Assembly (NCBI RefSeq): GCF_910592395.1
Contig: NC_088312.1
Span: 6,696,001-6,760,000 of the forward strand
Reading direction: 5' to 3'
From: Lineus longissimus
Taxonomy: Eukaryota; Nemertea; Pilidiophora; Heteronemertea; Lineidae
DNA: 64,000 nucleotides
The position numbers were made by a program, and so were the translations under genes. The notes below the pieces were generated by a model, which saw nothing but the letters and a program-made list of their open reading frames with translations, did not search any database and had not been told where the DNA came from. Numbering within the stretch: position 1 is the first letter of the stretch; each line of letters opens with the position of its first letter. Below, in pieces: positions 25,519 to 36,370 of this stretch.

Positions 25519-26398
25519 CACCTGCTGGCTTCAATAACGACTGGACAAACGTTTCCAAGAAATCGGCTTTAAGAAACTAAACAAACACAAATTTTTTGCT
25601 GCTTGCGCTCGTACCTCACTTTGTCAATACATGTATTTTGTATTGTGCACCTGCTAAAGGAACGTCTAGAGATGTTATTGAAACTTGAAGCCCATCCTGA
25701 ACCTAATGGTCCTATACTCCCTTTAAATGTACGGCATATCTTAATCACAGGGCAAATCTTACATGTTTTAAAGCTTAAAGGAGGACTATAGACAGGAACG
25801 AACAGGTGGGTTAAATTGGCCATCTTCATGTGACTAATATACACAGTAAGGGCACTGGGTCACGTTTGATTCAGCCACTAAACATATTCCTCGTTCAAGC
25901 GTGAATAGTTTTGACGCACTGTGAGATGTGAGAGATTACCCGTAACTTCTTCCTGCCTATACCTGAGTCCTTGTGTGAAAGCAATGGAGCCCATGCATTT
26001 TTAATCCGCTGCTCATCGATTCTTTTAAGATCTTTGGCCTGAGAGACATCTAGGATCAAGATCGTACGGTAGAACAAGAATCCTTCCTTGGTCCGAACAC
26101 TGCATTTTGGGACTTGAATCAGTCACATCTATGAATCGCATACCCGCTGACGACATTGTCACAACCTGGGCACGGCCCTCACGACACCACACTTTGTCTT
26201 CGGCCGTCATTTTCGGTATTCGCGCTATCTAATCAGTCACCAGCAAGGTATTCATTGGACGAATGTTTTATTAGATGCCTTGGATTTATCATAGCTGTAT
26301 CACCCGCTGGACACGTCAGCCCAGCCTTTGCAGGCAATTTGTTCTTTTTACGGAAACGAGCAAGAATTCCACATTTTCACTGCAGCCACTTTCTCAAA
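25519..26398. other. Intergenic/promoter region of CSTF2
   Basis: No gene supported between the MITE and the CSTF2 start codon. The last 150 bp are richer in GC and lack a TATA box, fitting a broad housekeeping promoter; the start site was not located. Confidence 0.45.
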
Positions 26399-29384
26399 AT
26401 GGCCACCATTATTCAACCTCTTTCCGCCGCGGAGCGTGCTATGAGATCAGTTTTCGGTAGGTTATCAGATCAATTTTCAATTGACAAGACGTTATTTTTA
26501 AAGCATTTGTGTTTCTGCTCTATTATGAGCCTTTGTATTCCCGAGGGGATGCATCTTTTTTCCGTACAAAACATTTTTCTGTTGCGATTTTTGTTTAATT
26601 TTTTGTCAGCGCCACCTACCGCCATTCTGGCTACTCAGTAGTGGGGGCCATGTCAGAAGTAAGTTAGATAACAGAATTGCAGAATCCCTGACAAATGCTT
26701 CATAGACGGATCAGACATCGAAGCATCAGCTCCAGAACTGCCCGTTCTTGGACATTGAGGGGCTGGCTTCAGTACATGGCTGTCAAACAACACTTCTTTT
26801 AGACTAGAGTACTACAGTAAAGACAAACCAATTTAAATCAATCTTTTTATTGATTGAACTTCTACTTGTTTCTCTTTTAGTGGGGAATATACCCTATGAA
26901 GCAACTGAAGAGCAGCTGAGAGATATTTTTACTCAGGCTGGCCCTGTGGTCAGCTTCAGGATTGTATATGATAGAGAAACAGGTAAACCCAAAGGATATG
27001 GCTTCTGTGAATACCAAGACATTGAGACGTCCCAGAGTGCCATGCGTAACTTGAACAACACTGACTTCAATGGGCGTCCACTCAGAGTTGGAGCAGCAGC
27101 TGGTGAACAGAATAAAGATGATACGAAGAGTATGCAGCAGGCAACTGGTGGAGCAATTATTGAGGTAAGAATTTAATATCCTCATCTTCTCTAAGAAAGG
27201 TCAGTAAAGGTTGGAAAATGCAAGATTATATGAAGACAAGTCATTTCATTTAAATGACATGCATAGTTCAAGGGAGTATTTCAGTTCACAGTTCATCATA
27301 ACATCTGATTTCAATGTTGAAATTTTTTCCCCATAGAGTCCATTTGGCGACCCTGTTGAGCCCAAGGAAGCCCCAGAAGCAATCTCTAAAGCTGTGGCTA
27401 GTCTCCCTCCAGAGCAGATGTACGAGTTGATGAAACAAATGAAGGTAAGATAAGCCAGAGAAAGTCTACCATGCTCTTTCAAGATTCATTCGGAATCATC
27501 CGAGATACTCCGTCCATAACCTCCCCTCAAAACGGAGTCGGGGTTGAGGGAGTGGATCCAAAACTTAAGGGGGTCAAAATAACAAGATCAGATATCTTCT
27601 CAACTTCATCAGTAATAGTACTTAGCCATCAATTAATGCATTTCTACATTGATTCCAGCTATGTATCCAGAATAACCCTACTGAAGCCAGGAATATGTTG
27701 CTACAGAATCCACAATTAGCCTATGCTTTGCTGCAAGCCCAGATTGTCATGAAGATAGTCGATCCACAGGTTGCCATCGTAAGTATTAATTCAGGTTTAC
27801 GTCGATCAGGTTTGGTTTTGTCTTTTATGGTCTTGGCAAACATTGTAAATCTCTCTCTGCGTGGTCATGTTATTAAGGGTCTCTGATAGCAGAGATACCC
27901 ATGATGTATTTGGGTTCATGCCCATCTGATGTATATTTCATTTACCATTGTATACACAGGTTGTTCTTTTTTCTAGGCAATGTTGCAGCGAGAGAGGGAC
28001 CAGATTCCACCAATCATGCCATCAGAGGAGAAGGAACCTCCGCCAGTGGTAAGTTTTCCTGCCAGGGATAAGACCTTTCTGTCTTCTTCCTCTTGGTCGT
28101 TCCCTATAACCACCCTGCCCGCATTTTGACAACACACATCATTTTATTAACCATTAAATAAATCTTCTCTGTTTCAGGTCTCCAAGGGTCCCGCTATGTC
28201 TACCTCGATGCCACCAATGAGCATGGGACAAGGTAACATGGGTCAGCGTGTACCACCCTTGATGGGCTCCGGACCATCGCAGATGCAGATGGCTGGTATG
28301 ATGGGAGACCAGCGGCCACCTATGGGAATGAACAACCAGATGGGTGGACCACCACAGCAGCCTGTCCCAAGTAACATGAGTAAGTCACTCTGATTCGGAA
28401 GCATAATGCCATGGTGATTTTTAAAGATGTTAGATGTTAAATTTGTAACGGACTGTCATCATCATTTCTCTATATTTTCTTTCAGACATGGGTTTCCAGG
28501 CCCAGCCAGGCATGAATCCGATGGCTCCAATGCAAGGATTCCGACCTGGGGGACCGATGTCTCAACGACCTGGCATGCCAACAGGAAATATGAACAGACC
28601 ACAAATGGGAGGACCACCCATGGGAGGACCTGGACCGCAAGGATTTAGAAATGTAAGCAGTTTTTATCTGGAACTCAAAAGCGGGTCCCAAAAAGCCTGA
28701 AAGGGAAAAGTTGTCAGTTTTTTTACTGCAAATGGCTTGTTCTTGGATATGCTTTTTTTAGTTTCCAGCAAATTAAGTATTTCTCAGATACTTTGTGACT
28801 TAGATATGTTAGAAGTTTCAGTGTGGTACAGTATACTGTAAGTATTAATATTTTTGTTTTCATTTACAGCAAATTCCTACAAGCATTCCTCAGGGTATGC
28901 AACAAGGGACCCCAATATCTTCACAAGATCAAGAGAAGGTATGTGTTATATTCATCACCTTGCCTTATCATAACAGTTTGGAGTATAAACCAATGCCAGT
29001 CACTCGTCGTGCCGATTTTCAACTACACCGATTTGTAGTTGTGCAAGAAGTAGAAGAGGATCAGGCACGATGCCTCAATTCAATCGCCTCCCATTAGCAG
29101 GTGGGCAGTTATCAAACTGACCACTGAACTAGTGGATTCTTAATGCGTTTCTTCACATCTCCTTAAACAACTGTGCGTCCACCATGTTGTGTTAACCTTG
29201 CATCACAAAGAATTGAAATCCCCTGAATGCAACACATTGCTCACTTAAGTTTTCTCTGTTCCAGGCTGCTTTGATCATGCAGGTGTTACAACTGTCTGAT
29301 GAACAAATTGCCATGCTGCCATCTGATCAGAGACAGAGTATTTTGGTACTGAAGGAGCAGATTGCAAAGAGTGCACCATCTTGA
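26399..29384 (+). CDS. CSTF2: Cleavage stimulation factor subunit 2 (CstF-64)
   Basis: Nine exons: 26399-26456, 26881-27164, 27337-27444, 27659-27778, 27977-28048, 28178-28379, 28486-28652, 28870-28938, 29265-29384. They sum to 1200 nt (399 aa + stop) with every junction in frame. Residues ~15-95 are the RRM that binds the U/GU-rich element downstream of poly(A) sites; RNP2 VFVGNI spans the exon 1/2 junction and RNP1 is KGYGFCEY. Residues ~132-190 are the hinge ([34 protein letters not shown]) that contacts CstF-77 or symplekin. Residues ~215-340 are Gly/Met/Pro-rich. Residues ~357-399 are the C-terminal three-helix domain ([18 protein letters not shown]) that binds Pcf11. The MEARA repeats of vertebrate CstF-64 are absent, which explains the shorter length. 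It acts in the nucleus in pre-mRNA 3' processing. Confidence 0.97.
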
Positions 29385-29701
29385 ATGAAAGTACTGAAGG
29401 CCAACATGTTGTATCCATGGTAAATTCATAGTTGTCACATGAGAACTTGTAAATTTCCCTGAAACTGATGTTCTGTGAAAATTGTTGTAATGCATCATAA
29501 GGAGAACTGAAACATAACTAAATTTTAAGTCACAATCAGTCTGATGGCATTTTTCGAGATTTGCAGAAAATTAGCTAGGGAATTATTCTTGCAGGAGGGG
29601 GTGTTGGTTGGGAGCACAGATTGACAGAAGAGAATTGGATACGTATACTTTTGTGGCTTCTTCAAGGTGTGCCTGTCTCGAATGTACTGTTGTTGTTCGC
29701 G

Positions 29702-29707
29702 ATTAAA
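29702..29707 (+). promoter_or_regulatory. Possible poly(A) signal of CSTF2
   Basis: ATTAAA about 320 bp after the stop, the first common variant signal in the 3' flank. Downstream sequence is T-rich. Other signals are possible. Confidence 0.3.
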
Positions 29708-30090
29708 TGCATTTATGTAAGAATTCCATCTCGTTGCTGTTACTGTTTCCCAATCTTGGGGTGTTCCTTGCTGTCTTTACAAGATGTCCTTTAGAGATAC
29801 CTTGGTAGAGACATACATTTGGGATGCTTGGATATATGATGTCCTCAAGTGATTCCCTGATATACATAAAGACTCTGGGGATGACATGCTCGAGGGATTC
29901 GGACATGTCCTTTGCTGCACCGATAGACAGGTTCTCCTCCAAGGCCCTAACAGTCATGTCCTCTGTGGTGGTTCATTTCATAGATCGCTGTTCACTGGTA
30001 GACAGGTGAAGATAAACAGAAATGAGAAAGTAATGCATATGTAATGAATTTTATTCACATTAGGACCCTTAACAATTCAACCGACTAGAT

Positions 30091-30321
30091 TTATGAAATT
30101 GAGATAAAATGGACATAACGCACAACTGCCTTGTCTCCTAATAATTGATACCAGATTGTATGTTCATTTGATTCTTTGCTGTCCATCCCCAACAATGCAG
30201 GAATTCTAGTTGTAGATTCAACAATTTCAGTCTCTGATGTCTCTGATGAGAGACTAGCACTGCTTAGTTGATTGTCCAAATGAAATGGTGTCTGTTGTCC
30301 TTCTGGAAGATGTCCTAAAGG
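30091..30321 (-). CDS. Terminal exon of an unidentified minus-strand gene
   Basis: On the minus strand a good acceptor (TTCTTATATTTTGCAG) ends just before 30321. The frame then stays open for 76 residues to a stop at 30091-30093: PLGHLPEGQQTPFHL, a Ser/Glu-rich part (SLSSETSETEIVEST), then WYQLLGDKAVVRYVHFISIS. A minus-strand AATAAA lies at about 30049-30055, 40 bp beyond the stop. The gene is therefore convergent with CSTF2. The upstream exons are not resolved; a candidate is 30945-30831. Function unknown. Confidence 0.45.
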   Translation of the reverse strand, partial: PLGHLPEGQQTPFHLDNQLSSASLSSETSETEIVESTTRIPALLGMDSKESNEHTIWYQLLGDKAVVRYVHFISIS

Positions 30322-30830
30322 CTGCAAAATATAAGAAACATCTGTACAATTGGGCAGAGGTGATTTCAAGACTGAATTTCTGGGTTTCATGTAAGACTGA
30401 ACTCTCAAGCTACATGTATGGTGCTGAAACAAACAACTGCAGACTGACTTAGTCCCTCCATCAGCGAGCCTATTGAGCCTATTTAGATGGGCTACTGCCA
30501 ACCCACCATGAGGGCGATCAGCAACTGCTTCAAAAAAGATCCTTCTCTTCATTACTGTTCAGTAAAATATCAGAACTTTTCGTTATTTTTGCAAGTGGCC
30601 TTCATTTCCAATGGATTATTGAAGGAAAACTTTGGCGGCTTTCTGTAGTATTCTTAAAATTTCAAATTTCAGGACTTACAACTGAACATACCAATAGGTT
30701 GGCTGAATTATTCCAATTCAAGCTGGTGAAGTAGCATTTGCAGCCTCTCGTATTGAGAGGATAGTAACAATGAGAGTTACTTGGATACATGGTTCCATGA
30801 TGATTTCTGGTAGCCTGAATCTGCCTTCAC

Positions 30831-30945
30831 CTCATTTTTGAGAGCAAGTTGTCTTGGTAAGAATCTGTTTCAAAACTCATCGCTGCATGACAACAAGCCA
30901 GGTCTGGGATTTCTAGTCGTCCGATTTTAAGGATTGCCTTGAAGC
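30831..30945 (-). CDS. Candidate upstream exon of the same minus-strand gene
   Basis: Acceptor CAGCTTGCAG before 30945 and donor ATGAG|GTGAAG after 30831 bound 115 nt open in one frame (FKAILKIGRLEIPDLACCHA..SFETDSYQDNLLSKM; phase 1 in, phase 2 out). A phase 2-to-0 exon would still be needed to reach the terminal exon at 30321, and I did not find one. An open frame further upstream (31254-31021) may or may not belong to this gene. Confidence 0.25.
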
Positions 30946-31332
30946 CTGCAAGCTGTTCACCAATTACAATAAAAGGGTAATTTCTTTTCTTTTTGTGATA
31001 TCGTATGCAGAGGCAGGGCTTCAAAAATATTGAAAGTGGTCTCTATCACAAGCATTTATTATTTTGCCTAAAAAGAGGCCTGGGACTTGGGGCTCAATAA
31101 AATGGTCATAATCGTCTCCATGCACATGTATTAGGGAGGATAACTGCTGGCCATCACAAATGCCTAGATACGGAGTTCTTTGGGCAGAGGATCCAACAGG
31201 GACACCTCTATAGGTGCAGAGTAGGAAGAAGTGTTCACTTCTGGATGTCTCCATGAGAGAGATTACTGGTCAACCCAAAAGGGCTCCTCACAAGAAAGAA
31301 CTTAAAAAGACAAATCATGTTCTTGTAAACTT

Positions 31333-31338
31333 TTATTA
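31333..31338 (-). promoter_or_regulatory. Poly(A) signal of the 12-finger gene
   Basis: Minus-strand AATAAA (TTTATT on the plus strand) about 330 bp after the stop at 31669. Confidence 0.45.
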
Positions 31339-31668
31339 AACAATAATAAATAGCTTTACAGCAATACCTAAAAAATATGTTCTTTAATACATTTGCATGT
31401 AAAACATTAAATATGTTTTGTAATCCCAACCCTAGTTAATTTGTACCCAGAAACTGAGATTATGTACTCCGATACCGAATTAGGAACACCTCTAGCCTGG
31501 TTTTATGATTTCACGATGAAGCTGATGACGGTATGCCAAAAAATAATAGTGCAACATATGAATTTACTCTCAGACTTAGTTCACACCAAGAAATGATATA
31601 AGTTATGACTGGATGTAAAGAACTATTTGTTACATGTACATATAATGTATTCCAGTACCACCTCGTGG

Positions 31669-34600
31669 TTACTTGGGTTCCACCTTTTCAGGATGGCGTT
31701 GCCTAATGTGTCGCATTAAAGTATTATTGGCATAATACGACTTGCCACAATGTTCACAGCAAACTCGATTTGATTCGTCGTGAGCTAAAATATGCGTCTT
31801 GAGAGACCTCAAACCTTTCAAGCGAGTGCCGCAGATATTACACTGATGCTGTGGCTCAGGATTGACGCAGATTTCACTATGGCGTCTCTGGTCACTGCTC
31901 AGTGTAAAGGCCTTCCCACAGTGTTCGCACACATGGGGCTTTATATTATCATGACGACGCTGGTGCATCTTAAAAGACGACATATTATTATACCCCTTAT
32001 CACACTTGTCGCACTGATACATGTAAGTTCCAGTATGATTCCTCATATGCTCGCGCAGTCCTGATCGCGACTTCAGGTCGCGGAAACATATCTTGCATTC
32101 ATAATATGAAGGATTTTCGTGATAATGCATATGTTTTCGTACCTCTGCCTCAGAGAAGAATTTCCTTGGACACTGTGGACACGGTACCATGTCCCCGGTA
32201 TGTAATTTCAAGTGGCGAATTAACCCATCTTTCCGAGCTAAGCTGAGTCCACAATATTTACACTGAAATCCTGTCTTTTTGTCCTTGTCTTCTTGGTTTT
32301 TTTCCACAGCCGGTTTTAGTTTTTCATTGCTTTTCTTATCACTTTTATCAGCACTTTTGACAATGTCAGTATTCATTTCCCTTTGTCCCCCATCATTGGG
32401 TTCGTCGATATCCGTGTCTGTGTACTCCTCCCCCGACGGTGCATACACTGACCCAGACTCCTCACCGGATGAGTCATCCTTGCACATACCACTTGTCGAC
32501 GGCCCCACATCATCTTGATCAGGATTAAACACTTCACTGAAAAATATTGATAGAATATCTTAGTTTAATAGAGGCCATTGTTGCCGACTAATCATTAACA
32601 AAGCACTTTTCTCAAATAAAGTGTTGAAGAATCCAATATAATAATAATATGGCACATTATTATATGGTCAGAGCGGTGTAGGCCAGCATGGGCAACCCCC
32701 TTTTGAGTTACCCATTTGTGAAAAGGAGTACATACTGTAGTATAGTGAAAAAATGTGCTTAAGTCAGCCTGTGTCCTCCAACCCTACTTCTGCTCAGGTT
32801 GTTTTGGCTTGACATCAAACCGACTCCAAACCAGGAAGATATGGTTAGCTGCCCACTCCCCTTGCCTGAAGAAGCTTACAAATCTATATGATAGCCTCAC
32901 CTTTTGATCATGACTGTGTCCAGTCCACCCAGTGCCGACTCAACGGACATCCCTGGCTTTGTCTGAAATTGGATAAAATTAGAAATCGGTTACTGTATCT
33001 GTATATTCTTGAAGTGGAACTTTTCAAACTTTATACGTGTCAGTCTTTTCACTGAAAGGCAAACCATTACCAAAGTAAACAATATTAGAATTAAACAACA
33101 AGAACAAAATAGTTGAGGTTACGTTGTTTTATTGCAAAATGAACAAATTGGTACAGATGCACAGTCAGGTATGGGCCAGACAGACAAGCAACAGAACATA
33201 ACACAACAAAGTGATTTCTTTGCACAGGGGCTTGCATTTATAGGCCAGCTGAGACCAGATATTGCTCTTTTATAAATATGCTAAAGCCTGAATAACTTGT
33301 ATGTGGATTTTGTTTATAATAACCATATCACTAATCTACATGGGCCTTGGAGGTTTTTATTACCAAAACTGTTCTTGTGGTCTCCACATGCCAAGTTATT
33401 TAAGCCAGACTCAACTGGATAACCAACTCATCTACTCTGGTGGATCTGGTGGATTTGATGAATATTTTCCCAAGGTCAAATGTAACCATAGTTGTGGTTA
33501 TATTTACCTTGGGTTGTTGAGGCGTCAACCCCACTTTCCATTGCCAACATCACCTCACACGAGAGCTTGTGTTTGGCGAGACTCGATCTCCAGCTGAACT
33601 GACGTTCACACCTTCCACACTTGAGACGTCTCTTGTTCAGGCAGACCGTTTGGTGCTCAATCAAGTACCGACGTTCCTTGTACCTTTTGCCACAGCCTTC
33701 GCAAGCAAACTGAAAATCTTTCCGCTCTTCTTGATTTAGCTTAGTCTTCAAGGCTGGTTTCCTGCAACAGAAAGAGTTGGTTTTGAACAAAAATATTTTG
33801 TAATTTGACTTAAATATAGGACATATGATCAACTTGGAATTGATATTATTGCAAAAATATAAAGGGACTTTACAACCATTTCCACAGGCCGTCCTTCAGA
33901 TAGGCGATTAAAGGTAGGCAAGTCCCCAAAACCAGTTACAGTATCTGGGAGGTCACAACCAGGTAAATTCCAAGACATGAGATCGTGGGAATAACATCTA
34001 ATATACATGTACATGTATGTAACCCTGTTAATTACACAGGAGGAACCTCCCTCACCATCATAGTACAATTTTGCTGATGTGTGTTGTACTGGGCATAAAT
34101 AACTTACTTCATGACGTGCACCCTCTTGAAATGTCGCAACATAGTTTCTTTCACAGAGAATTTTTTATCACACAAGTTGCACTTATGACCTTTTTCGCCG
34201 GAGTGGCTCCTCACGTGGTCTTCAAATCGATGCTTTACGGAGAACTTTCTGTCGCAGATGGGACATGTGTGGACGGTGGCCGAGGACCCGGCGTCGCCAT
34301 GAACATCTACCTTGTGCACCTTGAGGGATGCAACAGACTTGTAGTATTTGCCACAAAGGTCACAGAGGGTTCGCTGTCCTAATAACGACGTGTAGCACGT
34401 TTGCTTCTGGACTGGAGGACGGATTCTAAACTCACGCATATCGTCCACAGCAAGATGATGCTGGGCTGAAGGAGAGATTCTAAACATGGGCAAGCTTTCA
34501 GCAGCAAGTCTGAAAAACAAAAGGAGAAGGATGAATTACCTTACCAACAGCAAGCATAGAGACTGGTCGGGTCTTTCAAGCCAGAATAAGTGGAGAAGAG

Positions 34601-36339
34601 ACTTCCTCAAACAGTGAGAATTATAGTACAGGCATGTTTAGAAAGCTTTTACAATATAACAGACAAAGGCTTGATGAAACCCTTCAAAAATAATCTATGG
34701 TGCAACTTAAAACAATTGTACAAGTAATTTGAACAAGAGGCCCAAGGGCCTGGCGCTCAGCTGAGTTAATATCATTAACGTCTTCCCGGTGTTCAGTTCA
34801 TTATGCATGAAAATGGCATGCTCCATGGTATTTGATATCCTTCTGCGTCACTACGGTACCAATGTTTTTGGTTGACATAATTATGCCACTGTTCATTCCT
34901 CAATCCTGACCATAATTCGGGTGAAATCATCGTATGAAAATATTTACCGAAACATGAAGTTTATGCCATGAATGAGGATACTCATTGTCATAGCCTCGTT
35001 TACAAGTACGAAGTATTTTCCCGCGAATATTCAAAACTGCTTGGCTCCTTGCCAGTTAAATAACATGTGACTATACACAAAATAGAAAACTTTGAAATTG
35101 TAAATAATTTTTTATCTATCAGGGGAAACAAGCTGATGATGATCAAATAAATCATTCATGAGAAATCGTTTTGTTGCTGAAGCTTGCATGAAGAAGTTAA
35201 TGCTAAACCTTTTCTTGTGCTCTACTGCGCCACCGTAGTTTTCTATTTAGACCAGCGATGACGTCATTTCTGGTGATTCCCTACGTTGTCCAATGAGCGC
35301 TTTTTAAAATGTGCCATTTGGTATTGTACAGTATGCAATGTATTTTTTCAGCGCTGCCAGTTGCCGAACAGAATGCCGTAGCTCCCTCAATTTCCAATCA
35401 ATTTTTATGGGAGTGACATTATTGTATTGCTTAGAATGTCTACTTTTTACTCATGAAAGAATCGTAGAACTAAAACTTAATAGGCGAACAGAATCATGCC
35501 GATTCACTGCACATACTGTGGGAATTCTCCACTTCAAAATACATCGGCGATGTCATCGCGAACAGAGCATGCACAAGTTTTCCGATATCGTTTTCACAGA
35601 AATGTGGCCAAATTTTCAAGAACTAATTTCTGAAAGTAGTCCCTAAAGACCTTATGACTACCACTGAAACGAACTAGTGATAATATCGCCTACCAGACTA
35701 CTTTTTAGGCAGAAAATTGGGTACATGAGTGTCATTGAGCTCCAAGAACGCAAGATTATAGCACATAGCGTAAACAACATGCCGCCATTTTGTCTCCGCT
35801 TCGGTATTTCGTAGGCCGCTTATAATGCACCTTCTCAATTAAAACCAACATAATAAGGCCTTACATCGTTGATTGAATAGGAACACCACACAAAACACAA
35901 TAAAGTGGGGGTACAATCGATTACGAAGCTGAAGTGAACAGTGATTTATTCCTGGAGCTACTGCTTTTGTTGTGCAGCTGCCATGTTTTGAGAACTGGCA
36001 AATAGGAGACTTCATTGATGGCTGACGTCATCGGGCGGGAATTTGAATCGGCAGAAATAATTAAAAGGCAGGTAGCGCCCTCTCCTGTTAAAATTTTGAA
36101 CTTTTTCTCAATAAAATAGATTTTCAAGAATTTTATCTTAATATTAGAGCATATTTCGACTAATTCTGCTGCTCCTAGGCCGATATAGGCCAGTTTCCTT
36201 CATGCACTCTCGCTCGCAGGAAGTAGGTCGAATGGCGACAAATTTTGTTTTGAAAGTAGAGTTTGACCAGAAGTATCCAGAAATGCAAAATTGAAGTCTC
36301 TAGGTCTTACGGTTACAAAATGTGCACCATGGGTTTAAC

Positions 36340-36370
<31 letters not shown>

